Shown: piece after piece, positions 17,805 to 28,227 of the stretch | Numbering within the stretch: position 1 is the stretch's first letter | Layout of the letters: every line of letters starts with the position of its first letter | Source of the DNA: an uncultured Tenacibaculum sp. | GTDB taxonomy: Bacteria; Bacteroidota; Bacteroidia; Flavobacteriales; Flavobacteriaceae | Reading direction: 5' to 3' | Length of the DNA stretch: 64,000 bases | NCBI GenBank assembly: GCA_947496185.1 | Contig: CANMCD010000002.1 | Span: 265,738-329,737 of the forward strand | Made by a program: the position numbers and the translations under genes | The notes under the pieces: model-generated | What the model saw: the letters and a program-made list of their open reading frames with translations, nothing else | What the model was told of the DNA's origin: nothing | Databases searched by the model: none

Positions 17805-20800
17805 TTAAAATCCAATATTTACGCTTAAACCATATGTAGAAGGAGTCGGTAATTGCCCTGACTCTACACCTGGTACCAAAGTACCATTACTAATCATAAA
17901 AGATTCTGGATCAAAATGTCTTAATTCATGCGATTTTGTGTGGGTATATAAATTTCTTCCAAAGATTGAAAGCTGAAGTTTTTCAAATGGTAGGTTTGTA
18001 AAAAAGCCTTTTAGATCTGTGGTTAAGGAAACTTCTCTTAATTTGAAGAAAGAAGCATCAAAGGTGTTTAATGCGGCGTTTTCCCAATGTCTAGATCTAC
18101 GCGCAAAATTAAAATAAGGCATAGAAATCGTGTTGGTGATATATCCTCCGTTTCCATCAGACATAACTCCTTCTGGCAATACTGTTGGAGTAATTTCTCT
18201 ATCTAAAGTTTGTGAATCTTTACCTGCTTGCATTAATCTTGCTCCAGTTTCTGTAAATAATTCACCACCATGACGGTATTCTCCAACAACCCTAAGATCA
18301 ATACCTTTGTAACTAAATGTAGATACAAAACCAGAAATCCAATCAGGGTTGTAGTTACCTACTTTGACTAGATCATCTTGATAAGAAGCAGTAGCAATAC
18401 CATTTACATCACTCCAAATAATTTGACCGTTATGTCTGTTGTAATCTCTACCATAAATATCTCCCATAGTACCTCCGGGGATTGCTTGAACAATAACTCC
18501 GGGGAGTGTAGGCCCTTGTCCAATAATAAAGCTATCGACTCCTTCTTCTAATTCAACAATTTCTCCACGATTTGTGGCCCAGTTTACATCAAAGTTCCAT
18601 TGAAAATTATTTGTTTTTATTGGAGTAGTTCTCAACAAAAGTTCTACCCCTGAATTTTCTACTAGTCCCGCATTGAGTAATTTTGCATCGGCACCAGTAC
18701 TTGCACTAATTGGTACGCGTAAAATTTGATCTTTAGTTGAATTTTTATAATAGTTGGCTTCAAAATCTATTCTGTTTTGAAACATTCTTAAATTCATACC
18801 AAACTCTAAAGCAGTGGTTGTTTCTGGTTTTAAATTAGGATCCACTATCACAGGTTGATTTGTCGTCGACCCCGGTAATGTACCATAATCAAATGTTCTA
18901 TTAATTATTTGAGGATCTGTATCGTTTCCTGTTTTGGCCCAGTTTGCCCTAAATTGTAGATGATTAATTTGCTCTGGTAACGATACCATGGATGAAATGA
19001 TCGCACTTAACCCTATCGATGGATAGAAAAAAGAATTATTATTAATATTTAATGTAGAAGACCAATCATTTCTGGCGGTTACGTCTAAGAAAAATTGTTT
19101 TTTATAATCAAATTGTAAACTTCCATAGAGACTATTTAGTTGTTTTTCAACATCAAAAGCTATTATCTGTGGACGGTCTAAGGCGTTTCCAAAATTATAA
19201 ACATCTAAAATAGCTAACTGTTCTACTCTTGCTTGAAAATCACTTGATTCTTGTTTTAAAATATTTCCTCCTATATTAGTATTTATTGTTAGATTATCAC
19301 TTATTGAAGTGTTGTAGTTTATTAAAAAGTCAGCATTAATTTCTTTATAACTAATTTTTTGTTCTCGATACATACCTGTTGGAAAGTAATATTCACCAAT
19401 GGCTCTTCTAGAGTTTCTATTATCATTGTAATAATCCATACCAATTCTTAGAAAGGCATATAAGTTGTCGCTGAATTTGTAGGAGGTTTTTAGATTTCCG
19501 AAAAACCTGTTTCTATCGAAAGCATTAAGATTTTCTTCGGTGATGACAATAGGATTTGTTATCCAAGCAGGAGCGGATCGCTCTCTACGTACTCCTTCGG
19601 AATTGAAGACCCAATAATTGTTTTTATAAGCATTGATGTCAATATTATTTGGCGCCCATATAAGCGCATACATTAAGCCCTCTCTACTGTCATCCCCAAT
19701 TCCTTGTACAGGGACATTGTCTGAAAAACTATTTACAAAACTTCCTGAAAAAGACGCGGAAAGTTTTTCATTTAAATCGGCATTAACATTGATAGCAACG
19801 GTACTTTTTTCGTATCCAGTATTGGGTACAATACCTGTGGTATTTTGGTTTGCTATTGAAATTCGTCCGTATACGTCACGATTGCCATCACCACTAAATG
19901 AATATGATAAATAGTTGTTTAGTGTCAATCCAGTGTTGAAAAAATCTTTACTCTTAAACCTACTAATTAAAGGACGAGGTTCTGTGACTGTTGCTGTTCC
20001 TGCTCCTGTATACCATTCTTCTACTTGTGGTTGTACAAATAAGCTACCATCTAGTAAAAGACCATAACCACCATAAGCACGATAATCATATGCTCCTGTT
20101 GTAGGGTTGTATTGCCCTCCTGAATACTTATTTTGTACATCCCAAAAACGTGTTACTTGGTCTATGGCAATTCCTGAACTGAAGTTTATACCTGAGCCTT
20201 TTTTGTTTTTTCCGTTTGTTGTTCTGATGATAAGTGCCCCATTAGACGCACGATTTCCGTATAAGGCTGCTGCTTTTGGTCCTTTTAATACTGTAATATC
20301 AGCGATGTCGTCTGGATTAATGTCTGTCAACCCATTACCATAATCAATTGGTGAATTTTGCCTGCTATTACCCCCCCTAATACCGTTAAAGTCATTTGAA
20401 ATAGGAATACCGTCGACGATGATCAGTGGCTGGTTGTTTCCTAAATCTAAAGAAGACTCTCCTCTTAAAATAATCCTAGAAGACCCTACACCAGAACCTG
20501 CATTAGAAGTAATTGTTAGTCCTGGAACTAATCCTGTTAATTGTTTTGATATATCTCCTATTCTTGCTGTGTTTACGCCAGAAGCTTCTAATGTTTGTGC
20601 TGCATATGTAACTTCATCTTTAGACCTAGTGATTCCTAGTGCTGTTACAACAACTTCTGATAGTGTATTTGCGTCTTCAGACAAAGGAACTACCATAAAA
20701 TTACTATTTGAAACTAGCACTTCTTTGGTTTGATAACCTATAAAACTTACAATTAAAATGTCGCCTTTTTTCGCTTCTATAGCGAAGTTTCCGTCAAAAT

Positions 20801-21011
20801 CTGTGCTAACTCCTTTTGTTGACCCTTTTACTACAACATTTCCACCTGGCAGTGGATCTTTTGTTAGCGCATCGATTACTTTACCTGTTATTTTTTTTTG
20901 AAAATTGGTGTTTTCTGATGCTATACCAATATTAGATATAAGCAAAAACATCAGTAACCAGTACCAATTCAATCTTGGCTTTTTTGGAGCCCCCCTCCCC
21001 TTAGTTACCAT
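17805..21011 (-). CDS. SusC/RagA TonB-dependent outer-membrane transporter
   Basis: A 1068-residue TonB-dependent channel. A long N-terminal signal region is followed by a carboxypeptidase-D-like domain (ITGKVIDALTKDPLPG, about 40-115), the plug (GALIIRTT, about 130-260) and the beta-barrel ending in SVNIGF. It is the first gene of the operon. No glycoside hydrolase or sulfatase accompanies it, so the imported ligand is likely small and already soluble. Confidence 0.95.
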   Translation of the reverse strand: MVTKGRGAPKKPRLNWYWLLMFLLISNIGIASENTNFQKKITGKVIDALTKDPLPGGNVVVKGSTKGVSTDFDGNFAIEAKKGDILIVSFIGYQTKEVLVSNSNFMVVPLSEDANTLSEVVVTALGITRSKDEVTYAAQTLEASGVNTARIGDISKQLTGLVPGLTITSNAGSGVGSSRIILRGESSLDLGNNQPLIIVDGIPISNDFNGIRGGNSRQNSPIDYGNGLTDINPDDIADITVLKGPKAAALYGNRASNGALIIRTTNGKNKKGSGINFSSGIAIDQVTRFWDVQNKYSGGQYNPTTGAYDYRAYGGYGLLLDGSLFVQPQVEEWYTGAGTATVTEPRPLISRFKSKDFFNTGLTLNNYLSYSFSGDGNRDVYGRISIANQNTTGIVPNTGYEKSTVAINVNADLNEKLSASFSGSFVNSFSDNVPVQGIGDDSREGLMYALIWAPNNIDINAYKNNYWVFNSEGVRRERSAPAWITNPIVITEENLNAFDRNRFFGNLKTSYKFSDNLYAFLRIGMDYYNDNRNSRRAIGEYYFPTGMYREQKISYKEINADFLINYNTSISDNLTINTNIGGNILKQESSDFQARVEQLAILDVYNFGNALDRPQIIAFDVEKQLNSLYGSLQFDYKKQFFLDVTARNDWSSTLNINNNSFFYPSIGLSAIISSMVSLPEQINHLQFRANWAKTGNDTDPQIINRTFDYGTLPGSTTNQPVIVDPNLKPETTTALEFGMNLRMFQNRIDFEANYYKNSTKDQILRVPISASTGADAKLLNAGLVENSGVELLLRTTPIKTNNFQWNFDVNWATNRGEIVELEEGVDSFIIGQGPTLPGVIVQAIPGGTMGDIYGRDYNRHNGQIIWSDVNGIATASYQDDLVKVGNYNPDWISGFVSTFSYKGIDLRVVGEYRHGGELFTETGARLMQAGKDSQTLDREITPTVLPEGVMSDGNGGYITNTISMPYFNFARRSRHWENAALNTFDASFFKLREVSLTTDLKGFFTNLPFEKLQLSIFGRNLYTHTKSHELRHFDPESFMISNGTLVPGVESGQLPTPSTYGLSVNIGF

Positions 21012-21342
21012 ATTTGTATTGTTTAGTTTGTGTTATTTTAGTTAAAAAATTAAAATATCGTCTACAAGTAAGTAAAAAAATATTAAATAAACTAATAGTT
21101 TGTTATTTTTTTTACAAACTGTTATGTTTTTTGATAAATAATTAAGTATATATTATTAAAACATTGTATTATTTGTTAGTTTATTAAATATTAATCTTTT
21201 ATATATTATTTGTTCAATAATTATTTGATATTTTAAATATTTGTATAATTTTTTGAAAATAATTAAGACAGTAATAGGGGAAATTAAAGATAAGAGTTAG
21301 CTAATTGTAATAAAAATTTTATGTAACACTGAAGGAAAAGGA

Positions 21343-21392
21343 AAATTTTTATCGATTGGTTATTTTTTATAAATAACCAATCGATAAATTTT
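21343..21392 (-). terminator. strong hairpin downstream of the kinase gene
   Basis: A 15-bp perfect stem, ATCGATTGGTTATTT / AAATAACCAATCGAT, has a 5-nt loop and A/T-rich extensions. A smaller stem (TCATCCA / TGGATGA) lies nearer the kinase stop at 21420-21442. The rest of 21012-21454 is A+T-rich DNA that must hold the susC operon promoter, but no clear TAnnTTTG element was found. Confidence 0.6.
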
Positions 21393-21454
21393 ATATATGT
21401 TATTGTATAAATAGATAGTCATCCAAAACAAAGCTGGATGAACAACACTTTTGA

Positions 21455-22303
21455 TTATGTTGTTTTGTGATATTCTATTAAATTTTCAATAGGTTTTCTA
21501 ATAACCCCTGAGATTTTAAGGTCATTTTTAGCAGCTACTTCTTCAAGAATATTTCGGAAATAATAGGCTATAGATCCTATAAAGTATATCGGTGTATTTT
21601 TCTTTTTGTTATACCCTAGAATATGAAAGTTAAAAAACTTTTTAAATCCGTTTCTTACAAGTTTTTTTATGTATTTATTTTCTTGATGTAAGAACATAAA
21701 TTTTGCAAAAGTTGCTAAATAAGTATTTGGGTTGTCAACTTTATATAAATGATGTTTTATATCGTCTGGATTTAAATTGTATTCTTGCCTAAATAATTCG
21801 GCGATGTCAGTAGGCATTTTTTTATAAAAATAATCTCGTAACAATCTTTTACCATAATAATTACCACTAGCTTCATCCATAACTGTATAACCTAGAGATG
21901 GTGAAATATATTCAACATTTTCTCCATCATAGTAACAACTATTAGATCCAGTACCTAAGATACAAACGATAGATTTTTGGTTGCTAGCAGCAGCATAAAC
22001 AGCTCCTAAAATATCTTCTTCAACAACGACTTTTTTAGATTCAGAAAAATAATCAGAAAGAATATCATTTAGCGCTTTTTTGGGAGTATCGGTTCCGCAA
22101 CCTGCTCCATAAAAGAATATTTGTTTGATGTTTTCTTTATTATTCTTTAATTCTAAACAATTGTCTATTCTCGATTTTAATTCGGGTAAAGAAACAACAT
22201 TGGGGTTGAGTCCTTGAGTTTGAGTTCTAAAAACCTCGTTTTGGTTTTTATCTATGGCAATCCAATCTACTTTTGTGGAGCCACCATCGGCTACTAGTAA
22301 CAT
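21455..22303 (-). CDS. BadF/BadG-family N-acetylglucosamine kinase-like protein
   Basis: A 282-residue ASKHA-fold kinase. It shows the phosphate-1 motif VADGGSTKVDW (4-14), the second phosphate loop ILGTGSNSC and the FIGSIAYYF region near the C-terminus. Flavobacterial relatives are annotated as GlcNAc kinase. It is divergent from recA and probably independent of the susC operon. Confidence 0.82.
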   Translation of the reverse strand: MLLVADGGSTKVDWIAIDKNQNEVFRTQTQGLNPNVVSLPELKSRIDNCLELKNNKENIKQIFFYGAGCGTDTPKKALNDILSDYFSESKKVVVEEDILGAVYAAASNQKSIVCILGTGSNSCYYDGENVEYISPSLGYTVMDEASGNYYGKRLLRDYFYKKMPTDIAELFRQEYNLNPDDIKHHLYKVDNPNTYLATFAKFMFLHQENKYIKKLVRNGFKKFFNFHILGYNKKKNTPIYFIGSIAYYFRNILEEVAAKNDLKISGVIRKPIENLIEYHKTT

Positions 22304-22484
22304 ACTATTTTTTTATAGTTCCCCCAGATATAAAAATATGTAGAAAAAAAAAAGCTTTTTTTTAAAAAAGACTTGTTTTAAATAAACAGGATGCTAACTT
22401 TTTTATAGAAGAATAAAAGAAGGTTATTCAGGAGTTTTTTATAACTTAGCACATCTTATTTTTTAATAAACTTTAGCGGATTTT

Positions 22485-23492
22485 ATGGCAGCAGATAAAG
22501 AAAAGGAAGCGAAACTAAAAGCGCTTCAACTTACACTAGATAAGTTAGATAAAACTTACGGGAAAGGAACAGTGATGAAGCTTGGTGATAGCCAAGTAGA
22601 GGATATTGATGCGATATCATCTGGTTCTTTAGGGTTAGATTTAGCCTTGGGAGTTGGCGGATATCCTAGAGGAAGAATAATTGAGATTTACGGACCTGAA
22701 TCGTCTGGTAAAACAACATTAACCATTCATGCAATTGCGGAAGCGCAAAAAGCAGGAGGAATTGCGGCTTTTATAGATGCAGAACATGCTTTTGATCGTT
22801 TTTATGCCGAAAGTTTAGGAGTAGATGTAGATAATTTAATTATATCACAACCAGATCATGGTGAACAAGCATTAGAAATTGCTGACAATTTAATTCGCTC
22901 TGGTGCTATTGATATAGTGGTAGTCGATTCTGTAGCTGCGCTTACTCCGAAATCAGAAATTGAAGGAGAAATGGGAGATTCTAAAATGGGATTGCATGCG
23001 CGTTTGATGTCTCAGGCCCTACGTAAATTAACGGCTACAATTAGTAAAACAAATTGTACTGTTATATTTATCAATCAATTGCGTGAAAAAATTGGTGTAA
23101 TGTTTGGAAACCCTGAAACAACAACGGGAGGTAATGCATTGAAATTTTATGCTTCTGTTCGTTTGGATATTCGAAGAAGAACGCAAATTAAGGATGGGGA
23201 TAAAGTAGTTGGAAATAGTACCAAGGTGAAAATAGTAAAGAATAAGGTAGCACCACCATTCCAACAAGCAGAATTTGACATTATGTACGGCGAAGGGATT
23301 TCTAAGGTTGGTGAAATTTTAGATATCGGAGTTGAATACGGAATTATAAAGAAAAGTGGATCTTGGTTTAGTTATGGAGATACCAAATTAGGACAAGGAC
23401 GTGATGCTGTGAAAGGGATCATCAAAGACAATCCAGAATTAATGGAAGAGCTAGAAGGAAAGATTAAGGAAGAAATAGATAATCAAGATTAA
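22485..23492 (+). CDS. recA: recombinase RecA
   Basis: Strand-exchange and SOS coprotease ATPase. All family landmarks are present: Walker [10 protein letters not shown] (70-78), [11 protein letters not shown], the L2 loop region [22 protein letters not shown] and a C-terminal domain. At 335 residues it has normal length and is intact. It is followed by its own terminator. Confidence 0.99.
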   Translation: MAADKEKEAKLKALQLTLDKLDKTYGKGTVMKLGDSQVEDIDAISSGSLGLDLALGVGGYPRGRIIEIYGPESSGKTTLTIHAIAEAQKAGGIAAFIDAEHAFDRFYAESLGVDVDNLIISQPDHGEQALEIADNLIRSGAIDIVVVDSVAALTPKSEIEGEMGDSKMGLHARLMSQALRKLTATISKTNCTVIFINQLREKIGVMFGNPETTTGGNALKFYASVRLDIRRRTQIKDGDKVVGNSTKVKIVKNKVAPPFQQAEFDIMYGEGISKVGEILDIGVEYGIIKKSGSWFSYGDTKLGQGRDAVKGIIKDNPELMEELEGKIKEEIDNQD

Positions 23493-23524
23493 TGATGATT
23501 ATAAATTAAAAGTTCAAACAGAGA

Positions 23525-23562
23525 AAAAAAGAGGCGATTTATTAGATAATTGCCTCTTTTTT
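23525..23562. terminator. terminator between recA and dut
   Basis: Stem AAAAAAGAGGC / GCCTCTTTTTT with a 16-nt loop lies between the converging genes, with an A-run and a T-run on either side. It can work in both directions. Confidence 0.85.
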
Positions 23563-23609
23563 AATTGGTGTTTAATCTTAATTTTAGATTGCGATATTTT
23601 TATTAGCAT

Positions 23610-24044
23610 TTAAGATACACCTGTACTTCCAAAACCTCCCGTACCTCTTTCGGTTTCACTAAGTATAGAAACTTCTTCCCAGTTTACACGTTCATGTTTA
23701 GCAATGACTAACTGTGCAATTCGATCGCCATTGTTGATAGTAAACTTTTCGTTGGAAAGATTGACCAAAATAACGCCTATTTCACCTCTATAATCAGCAT
23801 CGATGGTTCCTGGGGCATTTAATACTGTAATTCCTTTTTTAGCAGCAAGACCACTTCTAGGCCTAACTTGTGCTTCGTAACCAGTGGGCAATGCTATAAA
23901 GAGTCCTGTTTTAACAATAGTTCGCTCCAATGGATTTAGTGTAATTGCTTCATCGATATTTGCCCTGAGATCCATTCCTGCCGAATTTTCTGTCTCATAG
24001 GTAGGTGTTTTGTGATTTGACTTGTTTATTATTTGTACAACCAT
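23610..24044 (-). CDS. dut: deoxyuridine 5'-triphosphate nucleotidohydrolase
   Basis: Hydrolyses dUTP to dUMP and pyrophosphate, keeping uracil out of DNA. The 144-residue trimeric-type enzyme has all five motifs: [38 protein letters not shown] and the C-terminal [10 protein letters not shown]. Confidence 0.98.
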   Translation of the reverse strand: MVVQIINKSNHKTPTYETENSAGMDLRANIDEAITLNPLERTIVKTGLFIALPTGYEAQVRPRSGLAAKKGITVLNAPGTIDADYRGEIGVILVNLSNEKFTINNGDRIAQLVIAKHERVNWEEVSILSETERGTGGFGSTGVS

Positions 24045-24143
24045 AACAATAAAAATATTTTCGATGCCAAAGATAATAAGCTTGGTTTTAGATTCTCGAA
24101 GAGAGATTTATTAATTTCGCGTTGTAAAAAACAAACGACTGAA

Positions 24144-25139
24144 ATGGGAGGAACTCAAAAAATAGCCGTATTAGGAGGCGGAAGTTGGGCAACAGCTATT
24201 ATAAAGATGCTTTCTGAAAACCTTGATACCATAGGATGGTATATGCGTAGTGTATATGCTATTGAACATATTAAAAGGAATAAGCACAATCCAAACTATT
24301 TAAGTTCGGCAGAATTACATCCTGAGCAATTAGATTTGTCGGATGATATAAATTATATTGTTGAAAATTATGATTTGTTAATTTTTTGCATTCCATCTGC
24401 GTTTGTAAAATCAGAACTGGACAAGTTGACTTTACCTTTACAGGGTAAAATAATTTTTTCGGCAATTAAAGGCATTATTCCAGAATCAGGACTTATTGTT
24501 GGTGAACATTTTCATGAAGCTTATCAAGTTCCTTTTGATTGTATTGGAGTAATAACTGGTCCTTGCCATGCTGAAGAAGTTGCCATGGAGCGCTTGTCTT
24601 ACTTGACAGTTGCTTGTCAAGATGAACAGAAAGCTAAAGATTTTAGTAAGCTAATTAAAGGGCGTTATATCAAAACAAAAATATCAGATGATATTATCGG
24701 AACCGAATATGCAGCCATGCTTAAAAACATTTATGCCATTGCAGCAGGTGTGGCACATGGTTTGGGATATGGTGATAATTTCCAATCGGTTTTAATGAGT
24801 AATGCCATTAGAGAAATGAAACGCTTCATAAAAAAAGTTCATAAAATGAAGCGTAATATCAATAATTCTGCTTATCTAGGAGATTTATTAGTGACAGGAT
24901 ATTCTGTTTTTAGTAGAAATAGAATGTTTGGTAATATGATAGGAAAAGGATATACCGTCAAATCAGCTATGCTTGAGATGAGTATGGTTGCAGAAGGGTA
25001 TTATGCTGTAAAAAGTGCCTATAAAATTAAAAAAGAAAACGGAGCAAAGACGCCCATTATTGATGCTGTTTTCAATATTTTGTATGATAAAAAAGAAGCG
25101 AAGGATGAGTTTAAAAAGTTAACAAATAAATTAGATTAG
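24144..25139 (+). CDS. gpsA: NAD(P)H-dependent glycerol-3-phosphate dehydrogenase
   Basis: Makes sn-glycerol-3-phosphate for phospholipid synthesis. The start at 24144 puts the Rossmann motif VLGGGSWATA (8-17) at the expected place; a longer frame from 24033 would overlap dut and add non-family residues. GPCHAEE and AAMLKNIYAIAAG give the catalytic region. The length of 331 residues is typical. Confidence 0.95.
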   Translation: MGGTQKIAVLGGGSWATAIIKMLSENLDTIGWYMRSVYAIEHIKRNKHNPNYLSSAELHPEQLDLSDDINYIVENYDLLIFCIPSAFVKSELDKLTLPLQGKIIFSAIKGIIPESGLIVGEHFHEAYQVPFDCIGVITGPCHAEEVAMERLSYLTVACQDEQKAKDFSKLIKGRYIKTKISDDIIGTEYAAMLKNIYAIAAGVAHGLGYGDNFQSVLMSNAIREMKRFIKKVHKMKRNINNSAYLGDLLVTGYSVFSRNRMFGNMIGKGYTVKSAMLEMSMVAEGYYAVKSAYKIKKENGAKTPIIDAVFNILYDKKEAKDEFKKLTNKLD

Positions 25140-25372
25140 TTGTTTGTAATGGTACACAAATAACTTTTCTTTATAAAAAAGAATTTCCCCCATCAATCGC
25201 TTCATTATTAATTATGAGTTGTGTGTTGGTTTTGTAAAAAATTACAATTCATACAAATTTAGACTAAAAATCGGATTTGTAAATTTTTTATAAAAATAAC
25301 TTACGTATAAAAACACTATTATTTAAGAGTAGTGGTGAAAACTATTACTTTTAGTTTAAAATTAAACAACAA

Positions 25373-26032
25373 ATGAAAACAATTCAAGAAGCTGTTGAAA
25401 TTACAATTAGAAAAACGCCATTCATTGAAGAAGCTTTGAATGAAAAGTTGATTAATGTATCGTCGTTGGCTAGAGACATCTTGCCAGAAGTATCAAAACT
25501 GCTTAAGAAAGAGGTAAAGGTTGGGGCGGTAATGATGGCTATTAACAGATTATCCCCCGTAAATGAATTACGAATAAGGAAAAACATTAAAAAACTTGCT
25601 TTAGATTTAGGAGATGTTATAGTTCGATCTGATTTGTGTGATTTTACTTTTAAAAACACCCCTTCACTACTTAAAGAAATAGCAAAAATATTGAGTAAAG
25701 CGGCAGATAGTAATGATTACTTTTTGACAGTTTCACAAGGTATTTTTGAAACAAATATTGTTACGAGTGAAAACTTACAATCGTTGGTTGAGGAAATTTT
25801 TAAAAGTGAAGTATTGATTAATAATGTAACTGATTTAGCTTCGATAACGATTAAGTTGCCTAAAGAAAATTTGGAACAGTCAGGAGTTTATTACTTTATT
25901 TTGAAGCAATTTGCATGGGCAAATATTGCTGTTCAGGAAGTAATATCTACTACACATGAAATGACCATTGTTGTCAAAGAAAAAGACATCAATGAGACTT
26001 TTTCTATTTTGATGGATTTAAAGTTGAACTAA
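25373..26032 (+). CDS. ACT-like domain protein, function unknown
   Basis: A 219-residue cytosolic protein. An N-terminal helical region (residues 1-75, possibly a small HTH) precedes two ACT-like halves resembling the regulatory end of aspartate kinases (SGVYYFILKQFAWANIAVQEVIST). No kinase domain is present. It lies 10 nt before an MFS exporter gene and may share its transcript. No function is assigned. Confidence 0.65.
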   Translation: MKTIQEAVEITIRKTPFIEEALNEKLINVSSLARDILPEVSKLLKKEVKVGAVMMAINRLSPVNELRIRKNIKKLALDLGDVIVRSDLCDFTFKNTPSLLKEIAKILSKAADSNDYFLTVSQGIFETNIVTSENLQSLVEEIFKSEVLINNVTDLASITIKLPKENLEQSGVYYFILKQFAWANIAVQEVISTTHEMTIVVKEKDINETFSILMDLKLN

Positions 26033-26042
26033 ACAAGATATT

Positions 26043-27311
26043 ATGGAAAAAAAAGACCCCTATGCTTCTTTGCGGATTAAAGAATTTAATATTTTTCTTT
26101 TAGTTAGGTTTATGTTGGTTTTTGCTTGGTCTATGCAATTTATCATTATTGAATGGCAAGTGTATAGTATTACTAAAAATCCGTTATCATTAGGGATAAT
26201 CGGATTGATGGAAGTAATACCAGCTGTATCGTTAGCACTTTTTGCTGGGCATATAGTCGACCAAAGAGAAAAAAGAAATTTATTAGCATGGTGCATAGGG
26301 TTATTTTCTCTAATAAGTTTTGGTTTATTTTTTTTAACACTACCTAATACAATTCAAATTTGGTCTGAAAACACGCTCTTATTAGCTATATATGCATTGG
26401 TGTTTTTTGGTGGAATATTACGCTCTTTTTTCGGACCTACCATTTTTTCATTGATTGCATTAATTGTACCAAAGAAACTGTATCCAAATGCAGCTACTTG
26501 GAGTAGTTCTACTTGGCAAATAGCAGGTGTTTTAGGCCCTGCGTTTGCGGGGTTTACCATTTCTTGGATAGGTGTCCATTGGTCATTATGTATCGTATTT
26601 AGTTTGGTTTTGGTTTCTTTTTTAACGGTTTTTTTGATAAAAAAGAAACCAATATTAAATCCAAAAATAGGCGAACCAGTATTTAAAAGTTTACGAGAAG
26701 GAATTCAGTTTGTCTATAAAACAAAAGCCATTTTTGGTGCCATAACGCTTGATATGATTTCGGTACTTTTTGGTGGTGCTATTGCTTTATTACCTGTATA
26801 TGCACAGGATATTTTGAAAGTTGGTCCAGAGGGATTTGGTGCGTTACGTGCTGCACCAGCTGTGGGGGCTTCGATAACGATGTTGATTACGGCTTATATA
26901 CCTATTAGTAAAAATGCGGGGATGAAATTGTTGTCGGCTATTTTTGGTTTTGGTCTTTGTATCATCGTTTTTGGAGTATCTTCTGTTTTTTGGATTTCGG
27001 TGGTTGCCTTATTTTTTAGTGGTGTAACGGATGGGGTATCTATGGTTATTAGACAAACTATTTTGCAATTAAAAACACCTGATCACATGAGAGGAAGAGT
27101 AGCTTCGGTTAATTCGATGTTTGTAGGGTCTTCTAATGAATTAGGTGCTTTTGAAAGTGGTTTGACGGCAAAATTAATGGGAACGGTTACTGCTGTTGTT
27201 TTTGGTGGTACCATGACCTTAATCACGGTACTTACTACAGGAATTCTTAATCCAACGTTACGAAAACTAGACTTGACAAAGGATATGGAAGAACACGAAC
27301 AGTCAAAATAA
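26043..27311 (+). CDS. MFS transporter, MFS_3/EntS-like
   Basis: A 422-residue inner-membrane exporter with 12 predicted helices. The motif GHIVDQREKRNLLAW between helices 2 and 3 and the late DHMRGRVASVNSMFVG element are typical of the MFS_3 group that includes siderophore and drug exporters. The substrate is unknown. Confidence 0.88.
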   Translation: MEKKDPYASLRIKEFNIFLLVRFMLVFAWSMQFIIIEWQVYSITKNPLSLGIIGLMEVIPAVSLALFAGHIVDQREKRNLLAWCIGLFSLISFGLFFLTLPNTIQIWSENTLLLAIYALVFFGGILRSFFGPTIFSLIALIVPKKLYPNAATWSSSTWQIAGVLGPAFAGFTISWIGVHWSLCIVFSLVLVSFLTVFLIKKKPILNPKIGEPVFKSLREGIQFVYKTKAIFGAITLDMISVLFGGAIALLPVYAQDILKVGPEGFGALRAAPAVGASITMLITAYIPISKNAGMKLLSAIFGFGLCIIVFGVSSVFWISVVALFFSGVTDGVSMVIRQTILQLKTPDHMRGRVASVNSMFVGSSNELGAFESGLTAKLMGTVTAVVFGGTMTLITVLTTGILNPTLRKLDLTKDMEEHEQSK

Positions 27312-27325
27312 AGTAATCGAAAAGT

Positions 27326-27348
27326 AAAACCCCAAGTTAATGGGGTTT
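27326..27348. terminator. terminator after the MFS gene
   Basis: Stem AAACCCC / GGGGTTT with an 8-nt loop lies between the converging MFS and DUF4249 genes. Confidence 0.75.
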
Positions 27349-27383
27349 CTCTTAATAGTCAATATTTTAGGATTTGGTAATTT

Positions 27384-28208
27384 TTATAATAATGGTTTTT
27401 TAACCCTTGTTAATTGATAACCAGCAAAAACACCGTATCCGTTTTCTCCTTCAATATTGGAAGGGGATATTATAGGTTCATAAAAAATATTTCCGTTATT
27501 TTCATTGTTCAAATATGTTGCTTTTAATGTATCGAAAAGTACTTTTTCAGTGTTAAAAACTTCTATCAAAACATATTGGTTATTATCTATTTGAGCTATT
27601 ACATCTCCAATTACTGAAATTTTAGTACCATCACGATTATTATCAGTAGTAAATTTTTTTGTTTTAAAAGTAAGACCTCTCCAAGGAGAACCATCTTTAT
27701 CAATAAAGTAGCCATTTAGTATGTAATAATTTTTTATATTTTCAATGTCATCGAACTGTACTTTTATTTTTTGAAAATAGTTAGAAGTGTTGTTTATCAA
27801 CTTAAAATTAATATCCTTAATGGTAGAGGACGGTATTTGACAAGAAGCATTAAATTTTTTTCCTTGTGCATTTACTGTAAGAAAATATTTTTTTCCAGAG
27901 AGGATAGGTAACTGATTCGCTAGTATTTCATACTTTTTAGATTTTTCAGAATATTTTAAAGTCACTTTTTTACCATTTTCATTAGAAATAGCTACAGAAG
28001 CATTCTTAATCACTAAATCTGATTCTGTAATATTTTTGGTAGCTCTAGATAAGGATTTAGAAACCTGTACTTTTAAGATAGTATCTTGAGGAGATAAATA
28101 TCCATTAATGACAATCAATTGCTCTTGATCTAGTAGGTCATTGACATCAACATTAGTTTCGCAACTATAAATAAAACAACAAAGAATGATATATTTTATA
28201 TATTTCAT
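27384..28208 (-). CDS. DUF4249 lipoprotein
   Basis: A 274-residue outer-membrane lipoprotein with a lipobox ending at Cys16 (CFIYSC) and the DUF4249 pattern LIVINGYLSPQDTILKVQVSKS. Genes of this family usually sit, as here, directly after a TonB-dependent receptor (19-nt gap) and probably form a partner to it. The ligand is unknown. Confidence 0.85.
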   Translation of the reverse strand: MKYIKYIILCCFIYSCETNVDVNDLLDQEQLIVINGYLSPQDTILKVQVSKSLSRATKNITESDLVIKNASVAISNENGKKVTLKYSEKSKKYEILANQLPILSGKKYFLTVNAQGKKFNASCQIPSSTIKDINFKLINNTSNYFQKIKVQFDDIENIKNYYILNGYFIDKDGSPWRGLTFKTKKFTTDNNRDGTKISVIGDVIAQIDNNQYVLIEVFNTEKVLFDTLKATYLNNENNGNIFYEPIISPSNIEGENGYGVFAGYQLTRVKKPLL

Positions 28209-28227
28209 GATTTAACGAGTTAAGGTT

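Noticed and set aside
21455-22303. Kinase gene as part of the susC operon
   Set aside because: A 440-nt gap with a strong hairpin separates them, and the gene pairs divergently with recA.
24033-24143. Longer gpsA with 37 extra N-terminal residues
   Set aside because: The extension overlaps the dut start, has no family similarity and precedes a perfect Rossmann start at 24144.
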